This document shows positions 34,832 to 44,500 of a stretch of 48,059 bases of DNA, one piece after another (the stretch's first letter is position 1; each line of letters opens with the position of its first letter). This DNA comes from a candidate division WOR-3 bacterium (GTDB lineage: Bacteria; SDB-A): assembly GCA_016934535.1 (NCBI GenBank), contig JAFGSQ010000002.1:1-48059 (forward strand). Direction: 5' to 3'. The notes under the pieces were generated by a model. The model was not told the origin of the DNA. It made no database searches and saw nothing but the letters and a program-made list of their open reading frames with translations. The translations under genes were made by a program, and so were the position numbers.

Positions 34832-35479
34832 ATGAATTTCAGGGACGAGACTTTCAAGCGTTTGATTCAGGACAAAGAGGCTTTGAAATACGAGCTTCAG
34901 AATCAGCCCAAGAGCGATTTTCTGTCCCTTTTTCTCAACGAAATGGAAATTTACAAAGAACGCAGGATCCTCGATTTTCTCTGCGGAACTGGTATGTATT
35001 CGGTTTATCTTTCCCAGATGAACAACAGAGTCATAGTGACAGAAACTTCTCCGGAAGCCATACATATAACGACTTTGAGAGCCAAACAGAATGACATCTC
35101 GCTTGAATTTGCCGAAATATCCCAGTCATTCACAATAAACCTTCCTAAAAACGTCTTCAACGGGGCGACCATGATAGACTCGATAAACTATTTCAACGAC
35201 AGCGAAGTGACGACGATTGTTCAGGAATTAAACCGACTGCTCATAAAAAACGGTTATTTGTTCATGAATTTTCTTCCCGAGGAACCTATACCCACGAAGC
35301 ATAAATTCGACTTTAAAAGCGACGGCACTTTCATTCTGCACGACGGACCAGACAAAGGGAAGATCCTTTTTCTGCGCGACAGCAAGAAAATCGAGACTTT
35401 TTTCAAAGAAGGATTCGCTCTGGTTGATATCGAAGAGACGAAAAGCGGAATGAAAAAAGTCCTGGCAAAAAAGATCTGA
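34832..35479 (+). CDS. Class I SAM-dependent methyltransferase
   Basis: 215 residues from the ATG at 34832 (MNFRDETFKRLI). Motif I RRILDFLCGTGMYSVYLSQ is the SAM loop; an acidic residue follows at the end of strand 2 (VIVTETSPEAI); a later ATMIDSINYFNDSEVTTIVQELNRLLIKNGYLFMNF segment is the methyltransferase-11/25-like core. Substrate unknown. It is the first gene before a cysteine desulfurase (50 bp) and an IscU-like scaffold, so it may modify a sulfur-dependent product or tRNA, which is only a guess. Confidence 0.8.
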   Translation: MNFRDETFKRLIQDKEALKYELQNQPKSDFLSLFLNEMEIYKERRILDFLCGTGMYSVYLSQMNNRVIVTETSPEAIHITTLRAKQNDISLEFAEISQSFTINLPKNVFNGATMIDSINYFNDSEVTTIVQELNRLLIKNGYLFMNFLPEEPIPTKHKFDFKSDGTFILHDGPDKGKILFLRDSKKIETFFKEGFALVDIEETKSGMKKVLAKKI

Positions 35480-35528
35480 AGATCAAAAGGTTCAAGAACG
35501 CCCGCTTTTCAAGAAAGGCGCTGTACAG

Positions 35529-36683
35529 GTGATATACCTCGACAACAATGCCACTACTCCCGTCGATCCGTCAGTGCTGGAAGAGATGTTGCCATATTTT
35601 TCGGAAATTTATCAAAATCCCTCTTCCTCTTACGAGTCGGCTTACATTGTCAAACAGAGAATTGAGCGTTCCCGCTCCATAATCGCCGATCTTCTGAATT
35701 GCGATCCGTCTGAAGTAATTTTCACTTCAGGAGGCACAGAATCGGCAAATCAGGCTATTTTGGGAGCCGCACTTTTTCTTTCCGAAAAAGGCAAACACCT
35801 TATTACTTCTTCCATTGAACACAAAGCGGTATTAAATACATGTAAATTTCTCGAAAAACTGGGCTTTTCGGTAACTGTTCTGCCTGTTGACGAAAATTGC
35901 TTTGTTTCGCCCTCCGATTTTGATAAAGCCGTCAGAGACGACACCATACTTGCTTCAATCATGACAGCAAACAATGAAACGGGAGCTATACAACCCGTTC
36001 AGGAACTGGCCGAAATTGCCTCTGATAAAAGCGTACTTTTTCACACGGACGCGGTCCAGGCCTTCGGAAAAATCCCTTTTGATGTAAAAAAAACGCCTGT
36101 TTCTATGCTTTCTCTTTCCGGACATAAAATATACGGACCAAAAGGAACCGGCGCCCTCTACATCAAAAAAGGAGTCCGGATTCATTCACTCATACACGGC
36201 GGATCTCACGAATATAAACTGAGAGCCGGAACCGAAAACGTCGCAGGTATTGTAGGCATTGGAAAAGCTGCCGAGATAGCCCGGGAAAGAATGCAGGAAG
36301 ACAAAAAAAATATAGGGTGTCTGCGGGACGACCTACTGAAAAAAATCAATGAAAACATCCCGGATGTCATAATAAACACGCCTGCCGAAAATTCCCTTTA
36401 CAACACGTTGAACGTTTCTTTCAGGTTCGTCGAAGGGGAGAGCCTGACGACTTTGCTCGAAATTGACGGTATTGAAGCGTCCACGGGCTCCGCTTGTTCT
36501 TCGGAGTCCCTCGATCCCTCTCATGTTCTTCTCGCGATGGGCAGGGATCACGTAGACGCTCACGGCAGCGTGCGTTTCAGTTTCGGCAGACATAACACAC
36601 AGGAAGATGTCGACGCGACCCTTTTATCTTTGAAAAGTGCTGTCGAAAAGCTGAGAAAAATGTCTCCTCTATCAAAAAAGTAA
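35529..36683 (+). CDS. nifS: Cysteine desulfurase (NifS/IscS family)
   Basis: 384 residues beginning at a GTG (35529) with a weak AAAGG upstream. PLP site Lys200 in SLSGHKIYGPKGTGALYIKKG, His98 in SSIEHKA, the NNETGAIQP loop, and the persulfide Cys323 in STGSACSSESLDPSHVL. It converts cysteine to alanine and passes sulfur, here almost certainly to the scaffold encoded 31 bp downstream. Start choice is moderately certain: MIYLDNNATTPVDP is the typical beginning. Confidence 0.94.
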   Translation: MIYLDNNATTPVDPSVLEEMLPYFSEIYQNPSSSYESAYIVKQRIERSRSIIADLLNCDPSEVIFTSGGTESANQAILGAALFLSEKGKHLITSSIEHKAVLNTCKFLEKLGFSVTVLPVDENCFVSPSDFDKAVRDDTILASIMTANNETGAIQPVQELAEIASDKSVLFHTDAVQAFGKIPFDVKKTPVSMLSLSGHKIYGPKGTGALYIKKGVRIHSLIHGGSHEYKLRAGTENVAGIVGIGKAAEIARERMQEDKKNIGCLRDDLLKKINENIPDVIINTPAENSLYNTLNVSFRFVEGESLTTLLEIDGIEASTGSACSSESLDPSHVLLAMGRDHVDAHGSVRFSFGRHNTQEDVDATLLSLKSAVEKLRKMSPLSKK

Positions 36684-36714
36684 ACCGTTTTTCAGAAAAA
36701 TATAAGGAGCTCAC

Positions 36715-37092
36715 ATGCCTCAATACAGCGAAAAAGTGATCGATCATTTTAAAAATCCGAGGAACATGGGTTCCATTCCTGACGCAGACGGAATCGGAAC
36801 CGTCGGCAATCCGGTTTGCGGCGACATAATGACGATCTATATTAAGGTCAGGGACGGGTTGATAACGGACTGCCGTTTTGAAACTTTCGGATGCGTGGCC
36901 GCCATTGCTTCTTCTTCCATGACAACGGAACTTATTAAAAACAAAACTCTCGAAGAAGCGCTGAAACTGACAAACAAATCAGTCATTTCAGAACTCGAAG
37001 GTCTTCCTCCTGCGAAAGTCCACTGTTCCGTACTCGCCGAACAGGCAATAAAAGCGGCCATAGACGACTACAAATCAAAAAACGGTCTATGA
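36715..37092 (+). CDS. nifU: Fe-S cluster assembly scaffold (IscU/NifU N-terminal type)
   Basis: 125 residues. Ligands Cys35 with Asp37 (NPVCGD), Cys60 (TFGCVAAIASSS) and Cys104 (KVHCSVLAEQA) are all present, in MPQYSEKVIDHFKNPRNMG context. It builds transient [2Fe-2S] clusters with sulfur from the desulfurase. No C-terminal Nfu or ferredoxin domain, so it is the short form. AAGGAG precedes the ATG by 5 nt. Its last 6 bases overlap the convergent ROK gene. Confidence 0.93.
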   Translation: MPQYSEKVIDHFKNPRNMGSIPDADGIGTVGNPVCGDIMTIYIKVRDGLITDCRFETFGCVAAIASSSMTTELIKNKTLEEALKLTNKSVISELEGLPPAKVHCSVLAEQAIKAAIDDYKSKNGL

Positions 37093-38169
37093 TCCGTCCA
37101 AGGTACTAAGCGCATAGACGTAAGCGCCGAGAGCTGCCGCTCTTTCCGTTCCGAGTTTGGTTATTCCTACGCCTGTTCCCCTGAGTGTGTCCACCGACAC
37201 TTTTTTTGAGGAGCCCGGTACTGTGAGTGTTATTCTTTTACCTTCGAGATAAATCTCAAGTTCGTCGCGTTTTTCAAGATTGAAAATCCCGGTTTCCGTT
37301 CTCGGTATCTTTCCTCCGTGTATGCTGTCGAAAGGCGTATTCATTTCTTCAACAAGCTTTTCAAGAAAAACATCGTGAGCAAATGAAATTCCGCCGCCCA
37401 AAACCACGAGTCCGTCGATTAGGCAAACAGAGTCGGCGAGAGCGTCGGCCGCCGAACGCGCAAATTTATAAAACGCGCTTTTTGCCTGTTCGTGAAACGG
37501 CGAAAAAGGGTCTCTCGCGTAAGATGCGATTTTTTTCACGTCGACAATTTCTCCGGACGGGATTTTCGCTTCATCGGAAAACGCTTTTATTATACCCCTT
37601 GACGAAACCGAATCTTCCGCGCAGGAATTATAGAAAAACCTGTTTCTCATCCTGTTAATTTCACCCTGAGCACAGTTGTCTCCTCTGAAAAGTCTGCCTC
37701 CGACGATTAAACCACCTCCCATTCCTGTTCCGAAAGTCGCCGCTATCAGGTTCTTTGTGACTCTTTTGGATCCTCTTATTTTAAACTCGGAATTTATCTT
37801 CCTGGTGAGACCGTAAACAAACTCACCCAAGGCGAACATGTCAGCGTCATTATTTATAAATACAGGGACACCGAATTCTTCTTCGAGAAAGGCTTTGAGT
37901 GGAAATGGTTCTTTGAAAGCCGGCAAGTTGACGAGTTCGTATATCACGCCTTTCTCGTAGTCTGCGGGACCGGGAAAACCGAAGCTTATCGCATTTGGAC
38001 ATTCGTTAACTTTTTCAGAGGCGATTCTGAATCCTTCAACTATTGTTTTCAGGCAAAGCGCCAGGTCTTTCCCGTTAGAAGGCAGAAATACCGGGTCAAT
38101 TATACTTTTTTCACCTTTTAAAGCCTGGAAGGCGAAATTAGTCCCTCCGGCGTCAAGGGTCAGGATCAT
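37087..38169 (-). CDS. ROK-family sugar kinase-like protein
   Basis: 360 residues from the ATG at 38169, with AAGGTG about 8 nt ahead; a GTG at 38211 with a poor ribosome site would add 14 residues. ATP/phosphate loop MILTLDAGGTNFAFQAL, FGFPGPADYEKGVIYELVNLPAF, sugar-binding NNDADMFALGEF, and FGTGMGGGLIVGGRLFRGDNCAQGEINR. The Zn motif CxCGxxGCxE usual after this segment in ROK kinases is missing (only one Cys, YNSCAED), and about 50 residues near the C-terminus (FNLEKRDELEIYLEGKRITLTVP) look like an extra beta segment. Likely a hexokinase-like or N-acetylhexosamine kinase; substrate uncertain. Confidence 0.85.
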   Translation of the reverse strand: MILTLDAGGTNFAFQALKGEKSIIDPVFLPSNGKDLALCLKTIVEGFRIASEKVNECPNAISFGFPGPADYEKGVIYELVNLPAFKEPFPLKAFLEEEFGVPVFINNDADMFALGEFVYGLTRKINSEFKIRGSKRVTKNLIAATFGTGMGGGLIVGGRLFRGDNCAQGEINRMRNRFFYNSCAEDSVSSRGIIKAFSDEAKIPSGEIVDVKKIASYARDPFSPFHEQAKSAFYKFARSAADALADSVCLIDGLVVLGGGISFAHDVFLEKLVEEMNTPFDSIHGGKIPRTETGIFNLEKRDELEIYLEGKRITLTVPGSSKKVSVDTLRGTGVGITKLGTERAAALGAYVYALSTLDGS

Positions 38170-38274
38170 TCTGCCGTCACCTTGGTAATCTTTTACTTCG
38201 CTGAAATCCACGTCCTATTATATGCGTCGGAAATTTATCTGGCAAACGGTTCACCTTAAAATTTCAAAACCAGC

Positions 38275-38303
38275 TTGTCGTGCAACCCTGAAATAAATAT
38301 AAT
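38275..38303 (+). promoter_or_regulatory. Sigma70-type promoter for the small barrel protein
   Basis: TTGTCG (38275-38280), 17-base spacer, TATAAT (38298-38303). Predicted start near 38310 leaves about 20 nt including AAGGAG. Confidence 0.65.
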
Positions 38304-38329
38304 TACCAAAAGCCAAAAAGGAGTTCAAA

Positions 38330-38794
38330 TTGAAAAAAATCGTTATCTGCTCCCTTGTACTGATAGTATTCGCCGGAACCTTGTTTGGTCAGTCAAAAAG
38401 ATTCGGGCTTGGAATAGTAGTCGGCGAACCGACAGGATTTACTGCAAAATACTGGCTCTCCCCCGTCAATTCATTGAACGCCGCCATAGCATGGTCGGTT
38501 TTCGACGACAATTCTTTCGAGGCTTTTTATATCCACATCGATCACGTCTTTTACTACTATGATCTGTTCAGGGTGCAGTCAGGAAAAGCGCCTGTTTTCA
38601 TAGGCGTTGGAGGAAGATTTTACTTTCCCAGACACGACGACACAAAGATAGGATTTCGCATACCGATGGGTCTCGCGTATATGTTTGAACAGGTGCCGAT
38701 AGAGATTTACGGGGAGATTGCGCCTGTTATAAACATCGTCCCTGAAACGGACGTTGACCTGGACGGCGGCGTCGGCTTCAGGTATTTTTTCTGA
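38330..38794 (+). CDS. Small exported, probably outer-membrane beta-barrel protein
   Basis: 154 residues. TTG start at 38330, 6 nt after AAGGAG. Signal peptide MKKIVICSLVLIVFAGTLFGQ. The mature part alternates hydrophobic and polar residues with Gly/aromatic-rich strands (FGLGIVVGEPTGFTAKYWLS, NAAIAWSVFDDNSFEAFYIHIDHVFYYYDLF, APVFIGVGGRFYFP, VDLDGGVGFRYFF) and ends in an aromatic residue, the usual outer-membrane insertion signal. Similar short proteins occur in many FCB-type genomes; function unknown. Confidence 0.8.
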   Translation: MKKIVICSLVLIVFAGTLFGQSKRFGLGIVVGEPTGFTAKYWLSPVNSLNAAIAWSVFDDNSFEAFYIHIDHVFYYYDLFRVQSGKAPVFIGVGGRFYFPRHDDTKIGFRIPMGLAYMFEQVPIEIYGEIAPVINIVPETDVDLDGGVGFRYFF

Positions 38795-38813
38795 TCCTTC
38801 CGTTTAACGGCAT

Positions 38814-38839
38814 AAAAGACGCATTGCGCCTGTCTTTTT
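38814..38839 (+). terminator. Intrinsic terminator after the barrel-protein gene
   Basis: AAAAGAC (38814-38820), 11-base loop, GTCTTTT (38832-38838), part of a run of five T. About 20 bp downstream of the stop. Confidence 0.5.
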
Positions 38840-38892
38840 GAAAATTATCGGACCAAGGTTTCGTCAGTCGGGTTTTTATAAGTTTCATCTTT

Positions 38893-38921
38893 TTGTTGAA
38901 AATCTGTTGATTTCATATAAG
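38893..38921 (+). promoter_or_regulatory. Promoter of the C25-like peptidase gene
   Basis: TTGTTG (38893-38898), 17-base spacer, TATAAG (38916-38921). Predicted start near 38928; GGAGG lies 8 nt before the ATG at 38962. Confidence 0.55.
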
Positions 38922-38961
38922 AACGGTAGTAATAGCGGCAAATCTAACGGAGGTAATCCTT

Positions 38962-41478
38962 ATGCCTTGTATCCCTTTATTTCTACTTTTGCTGTCGAAT
39001 ATGTCGGGTATTCCGGTAACCCGTTGGGTGGGTTCGGAAAAACCCACCTCCTTTGCCGAATGGTCTTCAGCTTTTCCCGCTGAAAATCACCTCTCTCCGG
39101 CAAATGTTTTCCAACAGTTTTCTCCTGGAGCCGACCTCATCGAAATTATTGTCGAATCATCATTATACCAGTCCCTGACCGCCGAGATATCCGTTCTGGC
39201 GTCCGACTTGCAGTCTGAAGGATACTCTGTTTCAGTTGATACGGTTCGCGGCGTTCAGACTCTTGGAGCTTGCGTTTCGCTTAGAGATTTTCTGATCTCG
39301 AAGTTTCCGCAGGATCTAGTCGGCGCATATTTCATAGGGAATGTTCCGGTCGCCTGGTTCCAGATGATTGATGACTGGGGCTCCGGTCCGGAAAGTTACG
39401 AAGAATTTCCATGCGACCTTTTTTACATGGAACTTGACGGCACATGGGCGGATGAATCTCTATGGGTTAACCCAAATCTTTTTTTATCACCCGGACCCGA
39501 TGGTATTCTGGATTTTCACACAGGCAACACTTCCCCCGAAATCTGGGTGGGCCGGCTCTACCTTTCTTCCCTAGGCGATGAAGATTCACTGGCAAAAGTA
39601 TATCTTCGGAGATCTCACCTTTACAGGACAGACTCGTTTCAGTCCGTTTCAAGAGGTTTGAGTTACGTAGACGACGACTGGGCTTATTGGGCTGGAGAAT
39701 TCAGCTCCAACATGCAATCGGCTTATCTGAATGTCACGTCGGTTTCCCAGATAGACACAACCAATCCCGTAAATTACAAGAAATATTTGTCGTCCACTTA
39801 TGAATGGGTCGGCATCTTTTGCCATTCTTCTTACATGCATCATTCATTTAAAGTTCAGGGGGGAGCTTCATGGGCGGACATGTACGGATCAGAATTGCCA
39901 GGATTAAAACCTCTCGGGCTCTTTTATAATTTATTCGCATGCTCGAACACAAGATTCATCGAAAACAACTTCATGGGCGGCATGTATGTGATTAAAACTC
40001 CTTTCGGCCTTGAAGCCGTGGGCTCTACAAAAACGGGAAGCATGCTAGAATTCGGTTATTTTTACACCCCTCTTGGACAGGGACAGAACATGGGCGAAGC
40101 TTATCTTGCCTGGTATCAGCACATAGCATCAAACGGCTTCACGAACACAGAAAAAGCGTGGCATTACGGAATGACACTTTTCGGCGACCCGACTCTGTCG
40201 CTGAAAACTCCCGGTCCTTTTTTATATGTAACGGATTTTTCCGTCTTGGATGCATCCGGCAATAACAACGGAAGAATAGACCCGAGTGAAACCGCCGACA
40301 TTACATTTTCCGTATTCAATCTACCGGACGCTCAAAACGCATATTCAGTAAACGCGACACTCGCATCACTGGACAGTTCTCTATTTGTTTCTACCGCGAA
40401 TTCTTCCTGTCCTTCAATTCCTGCAGGCGACACGCTTGATCCGGCTTTTACTTTTACTGTCGATGCGGCCGCTTCATTCACCCCTCATCAGGCGCAGATT
40501 GCTCTTTACATGAACGATTCTTCCTCCGGGAGAGTCATCTGCGACACGTTTGATTTATTTATCGGAAGACATCCTGTACTCGTCGTCGATGACGACGGAG
40601 GCAATTCCACTGAAGGCGCATGTCTTCAAAGCCTTGAAAATCTCGGTGTCTGTTACGAATACATCTGCAGGGATTCTTTCCCCGTTGCAGACAATCTTCT
40701 TTCCTCGTACGAAATGATAATATGGCTGACGGGCGGAGTTTCCAGCGGAACTCTCACCGCACAGGATCAGACGGACATCGTCGATTACTTTAACGGCTCC
40801 GGAAAAATCCTCATTTACGGACAGAGCATAGCAGAAGAACTGTCCGGCACCTCTTTTCTCTCGGATTTCCTCGGCGTCTCGTGGCAAGGCAACACGGCCA
40901 ATCATTTTCAGACCGGTATGGCTTCAGATCCGATAGGAGAGAATCTTTTACTCGCTACTTCAAACCAGACGTCCCAGGATATGCTTGCTGTCATAAGCGG
41001 TGTTTCGGAATGCTTCAGGTATCAGACCAACCCTGAACAAACATCCATGATTAGAAAAGAAAACCCTGGAAAATGCGTCTTCGCGGGATTCGGTTTCGAA
41101 GGAATAGTATCTACGATTCCGGGTTACGCTCCTGTCGACACTTTATTTTCCAGAATTCTAAATTACATGGAATTGAACGTCGGCGTCGAGGAGGAGATTC
41201 CAGAAGTGCCGACAATCACAGGTTTTTCCGTCTTTCAGACATTCGCGGGTATTTTTTTCAGGATATCCGGCGCGAATACTGGTCAAATTTCGATTAAAAT
41301 TTATGACGTCTTGGGAAGACGCGTAAATACCGTTTATGAAGGACCGGCCAGATCAGGCAATGAATTCTTCTGGGATTTTAGCGATGAAACGGGAAGAGAA
41401 ATCTCTTCGGGCACATACTTTGCCATTTTGACTCTAGGCTCAAAAGAAACAGCTGTCAAATTCACGGCGTTGAGGTGA
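38962..41478 (+). CDS. Secreted C25 (gingipain-like) cysteine peptidase with C-terminal sorting-type domain
   Basis: 838 residues. Short hydrophobic N-terminus (MPCIPLFLLLLSNMSG). Residues ~55-400 read as the C25 caspase-like fold: YFIGNVPV, PDLFYMELDG-type segment (here CDLFYMELDGTW), GRLYLSS, then His288 in GIFCHSS and Cys327 in NLFACSNTRF as the likely dyad, and AVGSTKTGS. Residues ~405-530 are a CARDB-like beta domain, ~540-660 a GATase1/ThuA-like alpha/beta domain (VLVVDDDGG, IIWLTGG, ILIYGQSIAEEL). The C-terminal ~90 residues are the FlgD/Por-type domain (IKIYDVLGRRVNT, WDFSDETGREISSGTYFA, KFTALR). Probably an exported protease; specificity unknown. Confidence 0.82.
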   Translation: MPCIPLFLLLLSNMSGIPVTRWVGSEKPTSFAEWSSAFPAENHLSPANVFQQFSPGADLIEIIVESSLYQSLTAEISVLASDLQSEGYSVSVDTVRGVQTLGACVSLRDFLISKFPQDLVGAYFIGNVPVAWFQMIDDWGSGPESYEEFPCDLFYMELDGTWADESLWVNPNLFLSPGPDGILDFHTGNTSPEIWVGRLYLSSLGDEDSLAKVYLRRSHLYRTDSFQSVSRGLSYVDDDWAYWAGEFSSNMQSAYLNVTSVSQIDTTNPVNYKKYLSSTYEWVGIFCHSSYMHHSFKVQGGASWADMYGSELPGLKPLGLFYNLFACSNTRFIENNFMGGMYVIKTPFGLEAVGSTKTGSMLEFGYFYTPLGQGQNMGEAYLAWYQHIASNGFTNTEKAWHYGMTLFGDPTLSLKTPGPFLYVTDFSVLDASGNNNGRIDPSETADITFSVFNLPDAQNAYSVNATLASLDSSLFVSTANSSCPSIPAGDTLDPAFTFTVDAAASFTPHQAQIALYMNDSSSGRVICDTFDLFIGRHPVLVVDDDGGNSTEGACLQSLENLGVCYEYICRDSFPVADNLLSSYEMIIWLTGGVSSGTLTAQDQTDIVDYFNGSGKILIYGQSIAEELSGTSFLSDFLGVSWQGNTANHFQTGMASDPIGENLLLATSNQTSQDMLAVISGVSECFRYQTNPEQTSMIRKENPGKCVFAGFGFEGIVSTIPGYAPVDTLFSRILNYMELNVGVEEEIPEVPTITGFSVFQTFAGIFFRISGANTGQISIKIYDVLGRRVNTVYEGPARSGNEFFWDFSDETGREISSGTYFAILTLGSKETAVKFTALR

Positions 41479-41526
41479 AGTCAAAAATATATACTATTCT
41501 GAATTATGGCTTTTCCTGAAACAGAT

Positions 41527-44500
41527 TTATTTCGACTTCAGAAGTTTGCTCAGTTCTATCAAACTGTAGGGTTTTATAAGAAAACCGCTGAAACCGTACT
41601 TTTTATAATTAGAAATGACGGGATCGTCTGAATAACCGCTCGAAACATAAACGACCGCATTTGGATCAATTTTGAGAATTTCGCCGACTGCGTCCCTGCC
41701 GCCCATGCCTCCTCCCTGTATCGTCAGGTCCATAATGACAGCTCCATAACGGCGACCCGCAAGAAGAGCGTCGGCGTATTTCTTCAAGGCTGCGTTTCCG
41801 TTTGGAGCGGAGTCAACTTCATACCCGAGATAACAAAGCATGTCGGACAGAACATTGACAACGAGTTCTTCGTCGTCCATGACCAGAATTCTGCCTTTTC
41901 CTTTTTCAGGTCTGGATTGATTTTCTTCACGAACCGGTTTATTCCGGCTTGCGGGAAGATAAATCCTGAAAGTAGTTCCTTCACCCCGTTTTGAAAGCGC
42001 TTCAATGAAACCGCCGTGGTTTTTGACTATTGAATATGCCGTAGTGAGACCCAGACCGCTTCCTGAATCTTTTGTAGTAAAAAACGGATCGAATATCCTT
42101 GAAAGGTCATCCTCTTCTATTCCCGGACCCGAATCAGCAAGGGATATGATTACATAATTCCCGATCGAAACCGGCAGCGCCAAATCTTCGTCTATGTGCA
42201 GATTTGATGCCGAAATTTTTATGACGCCTCCTTTTGGCATGGCTTGAATCGCATTAATAATAATGTTGTTGAGGACCTGGACTATTTGTCCTTCGTCAAT
42301 ATCAACGGGAAATACTTCTTCGGATAATTCGAATTCGCATCGGCAACTTGAACCTCTCGTCGCAAAAATCCCTGTGTCTGTCAATATTTCCGCAAGGTTC
42401 ATTGCTTTTTTTATCGGTTGTCCGCCTTTTGAAAAAGTGAGAAGTTGTCTCGTAAGGTTTTTTGCCCTTATCGCCGCTGTTTCCGCTTCTTCCAGCAGTT
42501 TCCATGCTTCGCTGTTTTGATCCAGGTAAACGCGGGACAACGATATGTTGCCCAAAACTCCCGTCAGAATGTTGTTGAAGTCGTGTGCTATTCCTCCCGC
42601 GAGAATCCCTACGGACTCGAGCTTTTCTATTTTCATGAGTTCTTCTTCCATTTTCATCTGATGTGTCTGATCGCTCAATATCCCGTTTGCCCTCAGAATC
42701 TCTTCCCCTTTTCTTTCAAACCTCACGGTAGCTCTGAAACACAGGACGCTGCCGTCGGATTTCACTGCCTTGAAGCGGATTTCCATAAAATCTTTTTCAT
42801 TTTTTGGATCGTATACCTCGGAGATTGCTTTTATCACTTCTTCCTTGTCTTCTTCACGGATCATAGAAAACAGGAATTTTTTCGGGTCTTCAAAAGCTTC
42901 GGAAAGAGGGTACCCCAAAACGTTCTCAATTGAAGGTGACAATAACTCGAACTTGTTTTCTTTAAGATTCAGTCTGAAAAGTATATCGGGCGCCAATTCC
43001 ATAAAATGTCTGAATTTTTCTTCGGAGTTTTTCAGAGCGTTTATATATTTATTCATTTCTGTGAAATCCCTGACTATAGCCTGTAAGTAGATGTTGTTTC
43101 CCGAAGTAAATCTGTTCAATGAAACCTCGGCATCAAAAACCGATTCGTCGCCTCTTTTATGTATCCAATCGAACCTTTGAGGAAAGCCTGACATGGCTTT
43201 TTCCATATACGCAATAGCTTTTTCCCTGGACCTCGTACCGTCTGTCTGAAATTCGGGTGAAGTCTCGAAAGGTTTTTTCCCCACCAGAACATCTTTTGGG
43301 AGACGAAACATCTCACATGCTTTTTGATTACAGTCTATAAAAAGATGATCTTTCATCATAAATATGGCGTCGTCCGCGCTTTCGAATAAAAGCCTGTATC
43401 TTTCCCTGCTTTCTTCAAGCGCTTTTTGGGCGTCTTTTTTGAATGTTATGTCTTCGATGGATCCGTCTATATACAAGATTCTGCCGTCTTCCGATTTTAT
43501 GTGTTTTTCTTTTGCCAGGCACCAAATTATCTCTCCGCCCTTTTTTTTCATCGGAATTTCAAAGTCCATCACAGAGTCATTTTTACCGTGAAGATCGATG
43601 AGATTCGCTCTGTCGGCGGGGAGTGCGTAGAGATCCAAAGCATTAATTTTCTCAATTTCGCTGAAATCTCTGTAACCGAACATTTTTACGAACGCATGAT
43701 TCGCCGAGACAATATTTCCCTCAATGTCGGTTCTGAAAAGACCAATTTGGATATTTTCCTGCAAAGTTCTTATGTTCTTTTCGCTTTCCGACAGTTTTTC
43801 CTGAGAAATCTTCTTTTCAAGAATTTCCGAGAACAGTCCGGCAGTGTTTTCAAAGAATATCTTGTCTTTTTCCTCGAAACGCTTTTTTTCCTTTCCAATC
43901 AAATGCATGACACCGAAAACTGCGCCGAAGTCGTTGGTCAGGGGCCATGAAAAAAGCGATTTCATTCCTTTTTTAACAATCGATTCCGAAAACATCCCGT
44001 ACAGAAAGTGTCTTTCGAGATCCGGAGCGAAGACCGGGATTTTCGTTTCGGCAACATATGTTGTTATGTGGCTTTTTTCTGCCAAAAGTCTCGGCTTTTT
44101 CTGATCAATTTCTTCATCCGGACAGAAGCCGAACGTCGAAACAAGATCGAGCTTTTCCTTTTTTTCGTCCACAAGCCGCACCGATCCCCTGTCCAGGTCG
44201 AGTATAGTCACAAATTTTTCCAGGAACAAAGAACAAAGATCGATCACGTTTGTTGAATTTGAGGACGATTCGACAAGCGCGTGATATGCGTCTCTTTCTC
44301 TTTTGAGGTCGTTTTCCGCTTTCTTTTTCATCGTCACATCTTCTGCTACAACGAGATTGCCTTCTTTTGTTCTGCGAACAGTATATGACAGGTGTTTATC
44401 GCCGAATTCCTCCTCACCGCTGACCGCTGTACCTTTTTCAATAGAATTGATGTATGAAGCAAAGGCTTTTGATTTTTTAAAATCAGGAAAAAGCTGGTAC

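Noticed and set aside
42445-43950. Plus-strand open frames antisense to the hybrid histidine kinase
   Set aside because: Phe-rich shadow translations; the minus-strand kinase has all domain motifs.
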